Shown piece by piece: positions 9,925-19,624 of a stretch of DNA of 64,000 nt. Position 1 is the stretch's first letter; each line of letters starts with the position of its first letter. The notes under the pieces were generated by a model. The model had not been told where the DNA came from, did no database searches, and was given only the letters and a program-made list of their open reading frames with translations. Origin of the DNA: Saccharopolyspora erythraea (GTDB lineage: Bacteria > Actinomycetota > Actinomycetes > Mycobacteriales > Pseudonocardiaceae); contig NZ_CP054839.1 of the NCBI RefSeq assembly GCF_018141105.1, forward strand, positions 2,852,001 through 2,916,000. Reading direction: 5' to 3'. Position numbers and translations under genes: made by a program.

Positions 9925-10401
9925 ATGGACCTGTCGACCGCTGACCTCGCCGACCGGGAAGGACCGTCGGTGCGCAGCTGCGACGTGCAGCTGCGCAACT
10001 ACGGCGGTCGCGCGGTGTTCTCCGGCCGGATCCGCACGGTGCGCTGCTTCCAGGACAACGCGCTGCTCAAGCAGGTTCTCTCCGGGCCAGGTGAGGGCGA
10101 CGTGCTGGTCGTCGACGGTGGCGGCTCGGTGCACACGGCGCTGATCGGCGACCTGATCGCCGAGCTCGGGCGCTCCAACGGCTGGAGCGGCGTCGTGGTG
10201 CACGGCGCGGTGCGAGACTCGGCCGTGCTGGCCGGGATGGAGTTCGGCGTGAAGGCGCTGGGCACCAACCCGCGCAAGAGCACCAAGACCGGCGAGGGCG
10301 TGCTCGACGAGGTGGTGTCCTTCGGCGGCGTCGAATTCGTTCCGGGCGAACACCTGGTCAGCGACACCGACGGCATCGTCGTCGTAGCCTCGGTGGACTG
10401 A
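9925..10401 (+). CDS. rraA: RraA-like protein (RNase E inhibitor/aldolase family)
   Basis: 158 aa, close to E. coli RraA length. The family includes the RNase E activity regulator and 4-hydroxy-4-methyl-2-oxoglutarate/oxaloacetate aldolases; the sequence alone does not decide. Conserved stretches are [25 protein letters not shown] and a C-terminal [11 protein letters not shown] 9925 follows GTGGAGG; an in-frame ATG at 9805 lacks support and would add 40 residues with no family resemblance. Confidence 0.85.
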   Translation: MDLSTADLADREGPSVRSCDVQLRNYGGRAVFSGRIRTVRCFQDNALLKQVLSGPGEGDVLVVDGGGSVHTALIGDLIAELGRSNGWSGVVVHGAVRDSAVLAGMEFGVKALGTNPRKSTKTGEGVLDEVVSFGGVEFVPGEHLVSDTDGIVVVASVD

Positions 10402-10414
10402 GCACGGGGCGGGC

Positions 10415-10420
10415 TATTCT
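10415..10420 (+). promoter_or_regulatory. Candidate -10 box for the Ktr operon
   Basis: TATTCT, the best -10 match in the rraA-ktrB gap, placing the transcript start about 26 bases before the GTG start at 10453. Confidence 0.4.
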
Positions 10421-10452
10421 GCGAGGCTGTCGGGCAACGACGACAGCGGGAC

Positions 10453-11829
10453 GTGCACCCAGTGGTTCAACGGACTCGGTCTACGGGCACCAAGACGGGC
10501 ATCGCCACGCGCAGGCTCCCGGCGTTGCTCGTCGCGGGTGGCTTCGCGGCGCTCATCGCGATCGGAACGCTGCTGTTGATGCTTCCCGCGTCCACCGAGA
10601 ACGGCCGGGGAAGCGACCTCATCACCGCACTGTTCACCTCCACTTCGGCGGTGTGCGTCACCGGCCTGGTCGTCGTGGACACGCCGACGTACTGGTCGGC
10701 TGCCGGCGAGGTCGTGATCATGTGCCTGATCCAGCTCGGCGGGCTCGGGATCATGACGCTGGCGTCGCTGCTCAGCCTGCTGGTGCTGCGCCGGTTCGGC
10801 CTGCGGATGCGGCTCACGGCGCAGGCCGAGACCAAGACGCTCGGGCTGGGCGACGTCCGCAGGGTGCTGGGCAGGATCGTCGTACTCGCGGTGGCGTTCG
10901 AAACCGTGGTTGCGCTCGCGCTGGCCGCGAGGCTTTCGCTCGGCTACGACCTGCCACTCGGGCGGGCCGTCTACGAAGGCGTGTTCCACGCGGTCTCGGC
11001 GTTCAACAACGCCGGCTTCGCGCTCTACTCCGACAACCTGATCGGCTTCGCCACAGACCCGTACTTCTGCCTGCCCATCGCCTTCGCCGTGATCGCGGGC
11101 GGGCTCGGCTTCCCGGTCCTGCTGGAGATCGGACGACGCTTCGGACGGCCGGGACGGTGGAGCCTGCACACCAGGATCACGCTCTGGGGGACCGCGGTGC
11201 TGCTCGCCGGAGGGGGCGCGGCCATCACCGTCACCGAGTGGGCCAATCCCGCGACGCTGGGGCCCCTGGGTGCGCCCGGCAAGCTGCTGGCCGGGTTCTT
11301 CGCCGGGGTGATGCCCCGTACCGCGGGCTTCAACAACCTCGATGTCGGCGGCATGTACCCGGGGACCCTGCTCATGCAGGACGTGCTGATGTTCATCGGC
11401 GGCGGCAGCGCGGGCACCGCGGGCGGCATCAAGATCACCACCTTCGCGCTGCTGGCCTTCGTGATCTACGCCGAGATCCGCGGTGAGCCCACCGTGCACG
11501 TCATGGGCCGCAGGCTGCCCGAGGGGGTGCAGCGTCAGGCGCTGACCATCGCCCTGCTGGGCGTCGCACTGGTCATGACGTGCACGCTGGTTCTGCTGGC
11601 CATCACGCCTTTCGGGGTCGACCAGGTGCTGTTCGAAACGGTTTCGGCGTTCGCCACGGTCGGCCTCTCCACCGGCATCACCCCGGAGGTAGGGGCCGGC
11701 GGGCAGGTGCTGCTGGTGTTGCTGATGTTCATCGGGCGGCTCGGTCCCGTCACGCTGGCCTCCGCGCTGGCGCTGCGGGACCGCATGCGCCGCTACGAAC
11801 GACCGGAGGAGCGACCGATCGTTGGCTAG
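10453..11829 (+). CDS. ktrB: Potassium uptake channel subunit KtrB/TrkH
   Basis: 458 aa integral membrane protein of the SKT superfamily. Four pore-loop repeats can be seen: TSTSAVCVTGL, SAFNNAGFAL, PRTAGFNNLD and SAFATVGLSTG, each with the selectivity-filter glycine. It forms the channel of a K+ (possibly Na+-coupled) uptake system gated by the KtrA ring. The next gene overlaps by 8 bases. Start GTG 10453 is reasonable but not backed by a strong ribosome site. Confidence 0.92.
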   Translation: MHPVVQRTRSTGTKTGIATRRLPALLVAGGFAALIAIGTLLLMLPASTENGRGSDLITALFTSTSAVCVTGLVVVDTPTYWSAAGEVVIMCLIQLGGLGIMTLASLLSLLVLRRFGLRMRLTAQAETKTLGLGDVRRVLGRIVVLAVAFETVVALALAARLSLGYDLPLGRAVYEGVFHAVSAFNNAGFALYSDNLIGFATDPYFCLPIAFAVIAGGLGFPVLLEIGRRFGRPGRWSLHTRITLWGTAVLLAGGGAAITVTEWANPATLGPLGAPGKLLAGFFAGVMPRTAGFNNLDVGGMYPGTLLMQDVLMFIGGGSAGTAGGIKITTFALLAFVIYAEIRGEPTVHVMGRRLPEGVQRQALTIALLGVALVMTCTLVLLAITPFGVDQVLFETVSAFATVGLSTGITPEVGAGGQVLLVLLMFIGRLGPVTLASALALRDRMRRYERPEERPIVG

Positions 11830-12484
11830 GAACGAAGCGAGTCAGATCGTGGTGATCGGGCTGGGCCGGTTCGGCAGCTCGCTGGCCGGGGAGCTGGTGA
11901 GCCGCGGGTCGGAGGTGCTGGGCATCGACTCCAGGCCGGAGGTGGTGCAGCGGCACGCCGACGAGCTCACCCACACCGCGGTCGCCGACACCACCGACCC
12001 CGAGAGCCTGCGCCAGCTGGGCGTGCCGCAGTTCCGCCGCGCCGTGGTGGCGATCGGCACCGACCTGGAGGCCAGCATCCTGACCACCTCGCTGCTGGCC
12101 GACTTCGGCATCCCGCACATCTGGGCCAAGGCCACCAGCAGGCAGCACGGCCGCATCCTCGAACGGGTCGGCGCGCACCACGTCGTGCTGCCCGAGCACG
12201 ACATGGGCGAGCGCGTGGCGCACCTGGTGACCGGCCGGATGCTCGACTACATCGAGATCGAGGAGGACTTCGCGCTGGTCAAGACGCTCACGCCGGACGA
12301 GGCGGTGGACCGGGCACTGGGCGAGAGCAGGCTGCGCTCCAAGTACGGCGTCACCGTGGTCGGCGTGAAGCGGCCGGGGGAGGAGTTCACCTACGCCACC
12401 GCCGACACCGTCGTGCGCAAGGGCGACATCCTCATCGTGGCCGGGCAGAAGGACCAGGTGGAGGAGTTCGCCGACGTCACGTGA
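11822..12484 (+). CDS. ktrA: Potassium uptake regulatory subunit KtrA (RCK domains)
   Basis: 220 aa. N-terminal Rossmann RCK_N domain (IVVIGLGRFGSSLAGEL, acidic VLGIDSRPE after strand 2) and a C-terminal RCK_C domain (about residues 135-220). Forms the cytosolic nucleotide-binding ring that gates KtrB. The TTG start at 11822 lies inside the end of ktrB, so the subunits are translated as a coupled pair. Confidence 0.92.
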   Translation: MARNEASQIVVIGLGRFGSSLAGELVSRGSEVLGIDSRPEVVQRHADELTHTAVADTTDPESLRQLGVPQFRRAVVAIGTDLEASILTTSLLADFGIPHIWAKATSRQHGRILERVGAHHVVLPEHDMGERVAHLVTGRMLDYIEIEEDFALVKTLTPDEAVDRALGESRLRSKYGVTVVGVKRPGEEFTYATADTVVRKGDILIVAGQKDQVEEFADVT

Positions 12485-12674
12485 GAGTTCGTTGAACTCG
12501 TCTTGCGTGGCGGTTCCGGCGGCGGTGCCGGTCACGAGGATGGGCCAAGCGGCCGACACCGCTTTCGAAGATGGAAGTCATGCCCTGACACCCCGTGGCC
12601 GTGCCTGCCGACCGGGTGACGGGTGCCGGTGTGCTTTGATCGGCCCGACGGCTCGTCGATGGGAGGAACCGGGC

Positions 12675-13133
12675 GTGGTGGAGCAGAAGCGCGGTCGGCG
12701 GATCGCCATGTCCCCTGGCGAACTGGACGCTTTCCTGGCCTCGGAGCGGACCTGCCGGGTCGGGACCAGCGGGCCATCGGGACCGCACGTCACACCGCTG
12801 TGGTTCGTCTGGAACGCCGGGTCGCTGTGGCTGTACTCGCTGACCCGCAGCCAGCGGTGGACCGACATCGCCCGCAACCCGCGGGTGGCGGTGCTGGTCG
12901 ACGCCGGCGTGGAGTACCACGAGCTGCGGGGCGCGGAGCTGGTCGGCGACGCCGAGGTGATCGGCGAGGTGCCCAGGACCGGGGAGCCCGAACGGGCGCT
13001 GGAGGCGCCCGAGCGGTTGTTCGCGCGCAAGTACTTCGACTCCGAGGAGTTCGTCCACGACCAGCGGCACGCGTGGCTGCGGATCACCCCGGAAACCGTG
13101 CGCAGCTGGGACTTCCGCAAGCTCGCGCGCTGA
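12675..13133 (+). CDS. Pyridoxamine 5'-phosphate oxidase-fold protein
   Basis: 152 aa. Split-barrel flavin-binding fold; this subgroup of small actinobacterial proteins often binds F420 or FMN. Seen: MSPGELDAFLASERTCRVGT (domain start), GPHVTPLWFVW, ARNPRVAVLVD and a C-terminal WLRITPETVRSWDFRKL. GTG 12675 is chosen because GGGAGG lies 8 bases upstream; the frame is open further back but without a ribosome site or family resemblance. Substrate unknown. The 190 bases before it hold no clear gene. Confidence 0.8.
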   Translation: MVEQKRGRRIAMSPGELDAFLASERTCRVGTSGPSGPHVTPLWFVWNAGSLWLYSLTRSQRWTDIARNPRVAVLVDAGVEYHELRGAELVGDAEVIGEVPRTGEPERALEAPERLFARKYFDSEEFVHDQRHAWLRITPETVRSWDFRKLAR

Positions 13134-13168
13134 CGGAGCCGACGCGCCTCCCCCTGTCTCTGCGGTGG

Positions 13169-13199
13169 GCGGGGGCCGGTGGCGGTCACCGGCCCCCGC
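13169..13199. terminator. Bidirectional hairpin between the PPOX-fold and GHL10 genes
   Basis: Perfect 13-bp stem (13169-13181 with 13187-13199) and a 5-base loop, between converging genes. Confidence 0.8.
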
Positions 13200-13202
13200 A
13201 CG

Positions 13203-14417
13203 TCACCGCGCGTGGACGTCGCCGTAGTGGTCGGCGACCACCTTGGCGTAGGCGTCCTTGGCGTTGCCGGTCAGGGACTTGGCGCTGAAGTACACGTCGC
13301 CCTTGACCTCGGGGTGGTCGCGGTTGAGCGTCAGGTGCGCCGACAGCTCGCCAGGGTCGGTCCAGCCCTCGCTGCCGACCTTGTAGGCGCCCTGTCCTAT
13401 GTAGAGCTCGACGTCGGTGCCGGCCACCGTCTTCGCCCACCACGGCACCAGCACCGCGTAGTCGGCGGCGGAGTGCCCGATCTGCCAGTAGATCTGCGGG
13501 GTGATGTAGTCGACCCAGCCCTCCTTGACCCACTTGCGGCTGTCGGCGTAGATGGCCGAATAGGACTCCAGCCCCTTGGTGTCGGAGCCGTTGGGGTCGC
13601 TGGAGGCGTTGCGCCAGATGCCGAACGGGCTGATGCCGAACCGGGCGTCGGGCTTGGCCGCGTGGATGCGCTGGTCCAGTTCGGACACCAGCAGGTCGAC
13701 GTTGTTGCGCCGCCAGTCCTCGATGTTGTCGAAACCGCCGCCGTGCTGGCGGAACGTCTCCTCGTCGGGGATCTTCTGGCCGGAGGCGGGGTAGGGGTAG
13801 AAGTAGTCGTCGAGGTGCACGCCGTCCACGTCGTAGTTCTCGACGGCGTGCATGATGGCTTCCTCGACGAACGCGCGCGCCTCGGGAACCCCGGGGTTGT
13901 AGTACAGCTTGCCGTTGTAGGCGAAGACCCAGTCTGGGTGCTTGCGCGCGGGGTGCTCGGGCACCAGGGCGTTCGGGTCGGCCTGCATACTCACCCGGTA
14001 CGGGTTGAACCAGGCGTGGAACTGCAACCCTCGCTTGTGGGCCTCGGCGACCATGAACTCGAGCGGGTCGTAGCCGGGGTCCTTGCCCTGCTCGCCGGTC
14101 AGCCAGTGCGACCACGGCTCGTGCGGTGACGGCCAGAAGGCGTCGGCGGTCGGGCGGACCTGCACGAACACCGCGTTGAGCTTGTCTGCCACGGCCTGGT
14201 CGAGCAGCCTGGTGTGCTCGGCGCGCTGGGCCTCTGCGCTCAGGCCGGGCTTGCTCGGCCAGTCGATGTTGGACACCGAGGAGATCCACTCCCCGCGCAT
14301 CTCGGTGGTCGGACCGGCCGGTGCCGTCGCGCCCGCGACGGCGACCAGGCCGGGCAGCAACGCGGCGGAGGCGATCGCCGCGCCCAGGAACGTCCTGCGG
14401 GACGGGTGGGAGGTCAT
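13203..14417 (-). CDS. Tat-exported GHL10 (glycosyl hydrolase-like 10, DUF187) protein
   Basis: 404 aa. The N-terminus SRRTFLGAAIA is a twin-arginine signal followed by a hydrophobic stretch and an Ala-rich cleavage region. The mature protein is a TIM-barrel: MRGEWISSVSNIDWPS, FVQVRPTADAFW, FHAWFNPYRV, VDGVHLDDYFYPYP, ISPFGIWRN and DYITPQIYW are typical GHL10 blocks. The family is thought to act on peptidoglycan or extracellular glycans, in part by analogy with E. coli DigH. Start 14417 is chosen for the Tat signal and an upstream AAGGCGAG; the open frame runs 39 codons further without support. Confidence 0.88.
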   Translation of the reverse strand: MTSHPSRRTFLGAAIASAALLPGLVAVAGATAPAGPTTEMRGEWISSVSNIDWPSKPGLSAEAQRAEHTRLLDQAVADKLNAVFVQVRPTADAFWPSPHEPWSHWLTGEQGKDPGYDPLEFMVAEAHKRGLQFHAWFNPYRVSMQADPNALVPEHPARKHPDWVFAYNGKLYYNPGVPEARAFVEEAIMHAVENYDVDGVHLDDYFYPYPASGQKIPDEETFRQHGGGFDNIEDWRRNNVDLLVSELDQRIHAAKPDARFGISPFGIWRNASSDPNGSDTKGLESYSAIYADSRKWVKEGWVDYITPQIYWQIGHSAADYAVLVPWWAKTVAGTDVELYIGQGAYKVGSEGWTDPGELSAHLTLNRDHPEVKGDVYFSAKSLTGNAKDAYAKVVADHYGDVHAR

Positions 14418-14716
14418 CGAGGACTCGCCTTCGAAGCTGGTCCGGTGCCGGCCGCCGACGGTAGCGCGCGGCGGCGGGCGGTGACCGGACGTGGATCGGT
14501 GGTGGGCGTGTTCCGGTGTGACGTTGATGATCACCGCAGGGTTGCACGGCCCGGCCGCCCGCGAGGCCGGCCACCGGCGATTTGCCCCCGACGAGCGAGC
14601 CGGGTGCCCCGGATGCGACCGCGGAACTGGTCCGGTTGCCGGATCTCGGCTTCCCCGAAGAGCGGAAGCGGGCCTGCCGCCGGTGGCGACAGGCCCGCTT
14701 CCCAGCTACCGCCGGC

Positions 14717-15496
14717 TCAGCGCTCCTCGGCTTCCTCGAGGGGTGCGACGGCCGCGGCCGCTTCGCGGTCGAGCAGCCACAGGGTGCGGTTGCGACCGTG
14801 TGCGCCCGCGGCCGGGATGTCGACCGGGTCCGCGCCGCTCAGGGCCGCCGCCACCGGCTCGGCCTTGGCCGCACCGGTGGTCATCAGCCACACCTGCGAG
14901 GCCGCGCGGATCGCGGGCAGGGTGAGCGAGATCCGCGTCGGCGGCGGCTTCGGGCAGTCGTGCACGCCGACCACCGTGTGCCCGGACTCCCGCACGTACG
15001 GGGTGTCCGGGAACAGCGAGGCGGTGTGGCCCTCCTCGCCGACGCCGAGCATCAGCACGTCGAACGCGGGCACCGGCGTGTCGGTCGCCGCGTCCGCCTG
15101 GGTGGCCAGCACCTCGGCGTAGTGCGCCGCCGCCGCGTCGGCGTCCGGGCCGAACCTGCCGTCCGACGGAGCCATCGGGTGCACCCTGGCGGGGTCGACG
15201 GCGACGTGGTCGAGCAGTGCCTTGCGCGCCTGCGTCTCGTTGCGCTCGGGATCGCCGTCGGGCAGGAACCGCTCGTCGCCCCAGTACAGGTCGACCCGGC
15301 CCCAGTCCACCGCGCCGCAGGCGGGGGAGAGCCGGACCTGCTCCAGCACGCCGATCCCGGTGCGCCCGCCGGTGAGCACCACCGACGCCGAACCGCGCGC
15401 GGTCTGCGCGTCGACGACGGCGGTGATCAGCCTGGCCGCGGCCGCGGCGGCCAGGCTGTCGCTGCCCTCGTGGACGACGACGTCAGGAGCGGTCAC
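14717..15496 (-). CDS. pgl: 6-phosphogluconolactonase
   Basis: 259 aa. Hydrolyses 6-phosphogluconolactone, the product of Zwf. Motifs: VLTGGRTGIGVLEQV near the N-terminus, YWGDERFLP, and VLMLGVGEEGHTASLFPD. The GTG start at 15496 overlaps the opcA stop (GTGA); the open frame upstream is the antisense-phase shadow of opcA. Last gene of the tkt-pgl operon. Confidence 0.95.
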   Translation of the reverse strand: MTAPDVVVHEGSDSLAAAAAARLITAVVDAQTARGSASVVLTGGRTGIGVLEQVRLSPACGAVDWGRVDLYWGDERFLPDGDPERNETQARKALLDHVAVDPARVHPMAPSDGRFGPDADAAAAHYAEVLATQADAATDTPVPAFDVLMLGVGEEGHTASLFPDTPYVRESGHTVVGVHDCPKPPPTRISLTLPAIRAASQVWLMTTGAAKAEPVAAALSGADPVDIPAAGAHGRNRTLWLLDREAAAAVAPLEEAEER

Positions 15497-16458
15497 GACT
15501 CCTCGCCCTCCTCGTCGGTCTCCTGCTCCGCGGCCTCGTCGCCCTTGGTGATCTTGGAGAGCCCGTGCAGGGTCGCCTCGTAGATCTCGTCGGGGTCCAG
15601 CCTGCGCAGGTCCTCGGACAGGCAGTCCCGCACCTCGCGGCGCTGCAACGCCACCCGCCGGTCCGGCTGGCCCGGCTGGGTCAGCGACCCGACCTTGCCG
15701 TCCGGCCGGACGATCTCGACGTTGCCCGACGGCCGCTCCAGCACCGCCGAGACGATGCCCGGGCCGCGCGGGTGCTCCAGCCGCCGCACCGGGATGTCCA
15801 GGTAGCTCGCCAGCCACGCCGCCAGCAGGTCGGTCGACGGCGAGTCCGCCGCGCCGCTGACGGTGGCCGCGGTGACCGGCTCGTGCGGCGGCAGGTCCAG
15901 CGCCGCCGCCAGCACCGCGCGCCACGACGTCAGCCGCGTCCAGGCCAGGTCGGTGTCACCGTCGGTGTAGGAGCGGACGCGGTCCTGCAGCGCGCCGATG
16001 GGGTCTTGCTCGGCGGCGGCGTCGGTGATCCGCCGGTGCGACAGCGCGCCGATCGGGTCCTTGGCCGGGCTCTCCGGCGCGTCGCTGGGCCACCACGCCA
16101 CGACCGGCGCGTCCGGCAGCAGCAGCGGCACGACCGACCCGGCGCCCTCGTCGGCCAGCGCGCCGTACAGGCGCAGCACGATGACCTCGGACGCGCCGGC
16201 GTCACCGCCGACCCGGATCTGGGCGTCGAGCCGCGGCGCCGCCTGCTTGAGGCCGCGCGCCACGACGATCACCCGCGCCGGGTGCTCCCGGCTGGCGTCG
16301 TTGGCGGCTTGGATGGCCTTCTCGACCTCGGTCCCGTCACCGGTGACGATCACCAGGGTCAGCACCCGGCCCAGCGCCACGGCGCCACCGCTCTCGCGCA
16401 GCTCGACCAGCTTCTTGTTGACCTGCGACGTGGTGGTGGACGGCAGATCGATGATCAC
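15493..16458 (-). CDS. opcA: Glucose-6-phosphate dehydrogenase assembly protein OpcA
   Basis: 321 aa. OpcA activates or assembles glucose-6-phosphate dehydrogenase in cyanobacteria and actinobacteria. Start VIIDLPSTTTSQVNKKLVEL at GTG 16458 has GGAGG 6 bases upstream; WWPSDAPESPAKDP and the conserved C-terminal LSEDLRRLDPDEIYEATL support the family. It overlaps zwf and pgl by 4 bases each. Confidence 0.95.
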   Translation of the reverse strand: MIIDLPSTTTSQVNKKLVELRESGGAVALGRVLTLVIVTGDGTEVEKAIQAANDASREHPARVIVVARGLKQAAPRLDAQIRVGGDAGASEVIVLRLYGALADEGAGSVVPLLLPDAPVVAWWPSDAPESPAKDPIGALSHRRITDAAAEQDPIGALQDRVRSYTDGDTDLAWTRLTSWRAVLAAALDLPPHEPVTAATVSGAADSPSTDLLAAWLASYLDIPVRRLEHPRGPGIVSAVLERPSGNVEIVRPDGKVGSLTQPGQPDRRVALQRREVRDCLSEDLRRLDPDEIYEATLHGLSKITKGDEAAEQETDEEGEES

Positions 16459-17984
16459 GGTCGCCTCCAGGTGCGTCCGGTGCGGGCCATCATGGCGTCC
16501 GCCGACGGCGGACCCCAGGTCCCGGCCTTGTAGGACTCGGGCTTGCCGTGCGCGGCCCAGTAGTCCAGCACCGGGTCGAGGATCTTCCAGGACTGCTCGA
16601 CTTCTTCGTTGACCGGGAACAGCGAGGGCTCGCCGAGCAGCACGTCGAGGATCAGCCGCTCGTAGGCCTCCGGCGAGGACTCGGTGAAGGCGTGGCCGTA
16701 GCCGAAGTCCATCGTCACGTCCCGCACCTCCATCGAGGTGCCGGGGACCTTCGAGCCGAAGCGCATCGTCACGCCCTCGTCCGGCTGCACCCGGATCACC
16801 AGCGCGTTCTGCCCCAGCTCCTCGGTCATGGTGTCGTCGAAGGGCAGGTGCGGGGCGCGCTTGAACACCACCGCGATCTCGGTGACCCGCCTGCCCAGCC
16901 GCTTGCCGGTGCGCAGGTAGAACGGCACCCCGGCCCAGCGCCTGCTCTCGACCTCCAGGGTGATCGCGGCGTAGGTCTCGGTGATGGAGTCGGGGGAGAA
17001 ACCGCCCTCCTCGTGCAGCCCGGGCACCAGCGAACCGCCCTGCCAGCCACCGGTGTACTGACCGCGCGCGGTGGTCTGGTCGAACGGACCGACCGGCTTG
17101 GTCGCCGAGAGCACCTTCAGCTTCTCGGCGCGCAGGTCCTGCGGCGCGAAGGAGACCGGCTCCTCCATCGCGGTGAGCGCCATCAGCTGCAGCAGGTGGT
17201 TCTGGATGACGTCGCGCGCCGCGCCGATGCCGTCGTAGTAGCCCGCCCGGCCGCCGAGGCCGATGTCCTCGGCCATCGTGATCTGCACATGGTCGACGTA
17301 GTGGGCGTTCCAGATCGGCTCGAACAGCTGGTTGGCGAAGCGCAGCGCCAGGATGTTCTGGACGGTCTCCTTGCCCAGGTAGTGGTCGATGCGGAACACC
17401 GAGTCCTCGGGGAAGACCTCGTTGACGATCCGGTTGAGCTCCTGCGCGCTGGCCAGGTCGTGGCCGAACGGCTTCTCGATGACCACCCGCCGCCAGGTGT
17501 CGGGCGACTGCTCGGTCAGCCCCGAACGCGACAGCTGCTTGAGCACCGTCGGGAACGCCGACGGCGGAACCGACAGGTAGAACGCGTGGTTGCCGCCGGT
17601 GCCGCGCTCGGCGTCGAGCTGCTTGACGGTCTCGGCCAGCCTGTCGAACGCCGGCGGGTCGTCGAAGGAACCGGGCACGAACCGGAAACCCTCGGCCAGC
17701 CGGTCCCACACCGTCTGGTGGAACGGGGTGCGGGCGTGCTCCTTGACCGCCTCGTAGACGACCTGCCCGAAGTCCTGGTCGGCCCAGTCGCGCCGGGCGA
17801 AGCCGGTGAGCGCGAAGCCCGGCGGCAGCAGCCCGCGGTTGGCCAGGTCGTAGATCGCCGGCATCAGCTTCTTGCGGGACAGGTCGCCGGTCACGCCGAA
17901 GATCGTCAGCCCGGACGGGCCCGCGATGCGCGGCAGCCGCTTGTCCCGCGGGTCACGTAATGGGTTCTGCCAGTGCGAACTCAC
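16455..17984 (-). CDS. zwf: Glucose-6-phosphate 1-dehydrogenase
   Basis: 509 aa. First step of the oxidative pentose phosphate pathway, producing NADPH. NADP-binding IFGVTGDLSRKKLMPAIYDL, catalytic RIDHYLGKETVQN, and C-terminal GTWGPPSAD. GTG start 17984 (VSSHWQNPLRD) overlaps the pgi stop. The pairing with opcA supports a role as the main NADPH source. Confidence 0.96.
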   Translation of the reverse strand: MSSHWQNPLRDPRDKRLPRIAGPSGLTIFGVTGDLSRKKLMPAIYDLANRGLLPPGFALTGFARRDWADQDFGQVVYEAVKEHARTPFHQTVWDRLAEGFRFVPGSFDDPPAFDRLAETVKQLDAERGTGGNHAFYLSVPPSAFPTVLKQLSRSGLTEQSPDTWRRVVIEKPFGHDLASAQELNRIVNEVFPEDSVFRIDHYLGKETVQNILALRFANQLFEPIWNAHYVDHVQITMAEDIGLGGRAGYYDGIGAARDVIQNHLLQLMALTAMEEPVSFAPQDLRAEKLKVLSATKPVGPFDQTTARGQYTGGWQGGSLVPGLHEEGGFSPDSITETYAAITLEVESRRWAGVPFYLRTGKRLGRRVTEIAVVFKRAPHLPFDDTMTEELGQNALVIRVQPDEGVTMRFGSKVPGTSMEVRDVTMDFGYGHAFTESSPEAYERLILDVLLGEPSLFPVNEEVEQSWKILDPVLDYWAAHGKPESYKAGTWGPPSADAMMARTGRTWRRP

Positions 17985-19624
17985 GCCTCGCCCTCCTGTG
18001 CCTGGTCCTGGTGCAGGCTCTGCACCGCCTTCACCAGCTCGACCAGGCCCGCCGCCCGGTCGTTGAGGTGCAGCCGGAGAACCGGCCGGTTGTGCTCGGC
18101 CAGCACCTGGCCGTCGCCCAGCGCCTGGGCGCGCTGGAGCTCGCCCAGCGTGTAGGGCCGGCCGGGGACCTCCAGCTCCTCCTCGGCGGTGCCTGTGATC
18201 TGCAGGAAGATCCCGTTCTGGTGGCCGCCCTTGTGGTACTGCCCGGTGGAGTGCAGGAACCGCGGCCCCCACCCGAAGGTCGTCTGCAGGCCGGTGCGGC
18301 GCGCCAACTCCGGGCGCAGCACGGCCGCCGAGGCGTCGTCGAGCCGGTCGAGGTAGGCCTGCACCGACAGGTAGCCGCCGCCCGGCGCGGTCGCCAGGAA
18401 CGCCCGCAGCGCCTCGGCGACGGTGCCGACCCCGGCCGAGAGCCAGTCGCCCGAGGGGTGCACCTCGATCGAGCCGTCGACGGTCGCAGGGGTCGCGGCC
18501 GGGCCGCCGCCCGCGCCGTCCAGCAGCGCACGCGCGGCCTTCTTGGCGGCCTCGACGTCGGGCTGGTCGAACGGGTCGATGCCCAGCAGGCGGCCGGCCA
18601 GCGCGGTGGCGAACTCCCACAGCAGGAACTGGCCGCCGAGCGGGCCGTCGACGCTGATCCGCGCCGCTTCGTCGGCGGGACCGATCGCCACCGTCGTCGC
18701 GTCGTCACCGGCGTCGGCGAAGCCCGCGGCGCGGGCGTCCTCGGTGACCACCGGCAGCAGGCCGGTGCCGTTCTTGCCGGTCGACTCCGCGATGAGCTGC
18801 TCGGCCCAGTCCGGCAGGCCCTTGATGCCCGAGCCGGTGTCGGCGAAGACGACCTTCTCGGCGCCCCTGGCGTGCGCCGCGCCGAGCGCCGAGGCCAGTC
18901 GCACGGCCGGGCTGCTCTCGGAGTCCTCGCGCAGCGCAGCGAAGGCCGCGGCGGCGTCGTCGAGCAGCGCGGAGATGTCGGCGCCCGCCAGCCCGGCGGG
19001 CACCAGCCCGAAGGCCGTCAGCGCCGAGTAGCGGCCGCCGACGTCGGGGTCGGCGGTGAAGACCTTGCGGTAGCCGGCCTCCTCGGCGGCCTTCTGCATC
19101 GGCGAGCCCGGGTCGGTGACCACGATGATGCGGGTCACAGGATCGATTCCGTTCTCGGAGAACGCCCGCTCGAAGACGCGGCGGTGGCTGTCGGTCTCGA
19201 CGGTGGTGCCCGACTTCGACGAGACGACCAGCACGGTGCGCTCGAGGTCGCCGGCCAGCGCGTCGGCGACCTGACCGGGATCGGTGGTGTCCAGCACGGT
19301 CAGCGGCACACCGGCGGTCGCGGTGATCACCTCCGGCGCCAGCGAAGAGCCGCCCATGCCGGCCAGCACGATCCGGTCCAGCCCCTCGGAGTGCAGATCC
19401 GCGCGCAGCGCGTCGATCTCGGCCAGCAGCGGCCGGGAGCTCTCGTGCAGGGTGGTCCAGGACAGCCGGATGGACGCCTCGCTCTCGGCGTCCGGGCCCC
19501 ACAGGGTGTGATCCTTCGCGGCGAGCCTGCTCGCCGCCTTGTCACCGGCCAGCCGCTCGGCCAGCGGCCGGGCCTCGTCAGCCAGCGCCGAGTCGGAGAT
19601 TTCGACTGAGGTTTCGGTCGCCAT
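17981..19624 (-). CDS. pgi: Glucose-6-phosphate isomerase
   Basis: 547 aa. Interconverts glucose-6-P and fructose-6-P. Two SIS domains; visible sugar-phosphate motifs AGMGGSSLAPEV and VVSSKSGTTVET, and a C-terminal half with TTFGWGPRFLHSTGQYHKGG. This is the actinobacterial Pgi type that also occurs fused to transaldolase in some bacteria; here tal is a separate gene 258 bases upstream. ATG start 19624. Confidence 0.94.
   Translation of the reverse strand: MATETSVEISDSALADEARPLAERLAGDKAASRLAAKDHTLWGPDAESEASIRLSWTTLHESSRPLLAEIDALRADLHSEGLDRIVLAGMGGSSLAPEVITATAGVPLTVLDTTDPGQVADALAGDLERTVLVVSSKSGTTVETDSHRRVFERAFSENGIDPVTRIIVVTDPGSPMQKAAEEAGYRKVFTADPDVGGRYSALTAFGLVPAGLAGADISALLDDAAAAFAALREDSESSPAVRLASALGAAHARGAEKVVFADTGSGIKGLPDWAEQLIAESTGKNGTGLLPVVTEDARAAGFADAGDDATTVAIGPADEAARISVDGPLGGQFLLWEFATALAGRLLGIDPFDQPDVEAAKKAARALLDGAGGGPAATPATVDGSIEVHPSGDWLSAGVGTVAEALRAFLATAPGGGYLSVQAYLDRLDDASAAVLRPELARRTGLQTTFGWGPRFLHSTGQYHKGGHQNGIFLQITGTAEEELEVPGRPYTLGELQRAQALGDGQVLAEHNRPVLRLHLNDRAAGLVELVKAVQSLHQDQAQEGEA

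Noticed and set aside
12492-12674. N-terminal extension of the PPOX-fold protein
   Set aside because: In frame but unlike the family, and the good ribosome site lies at 12661-12666 for GTG 12675.
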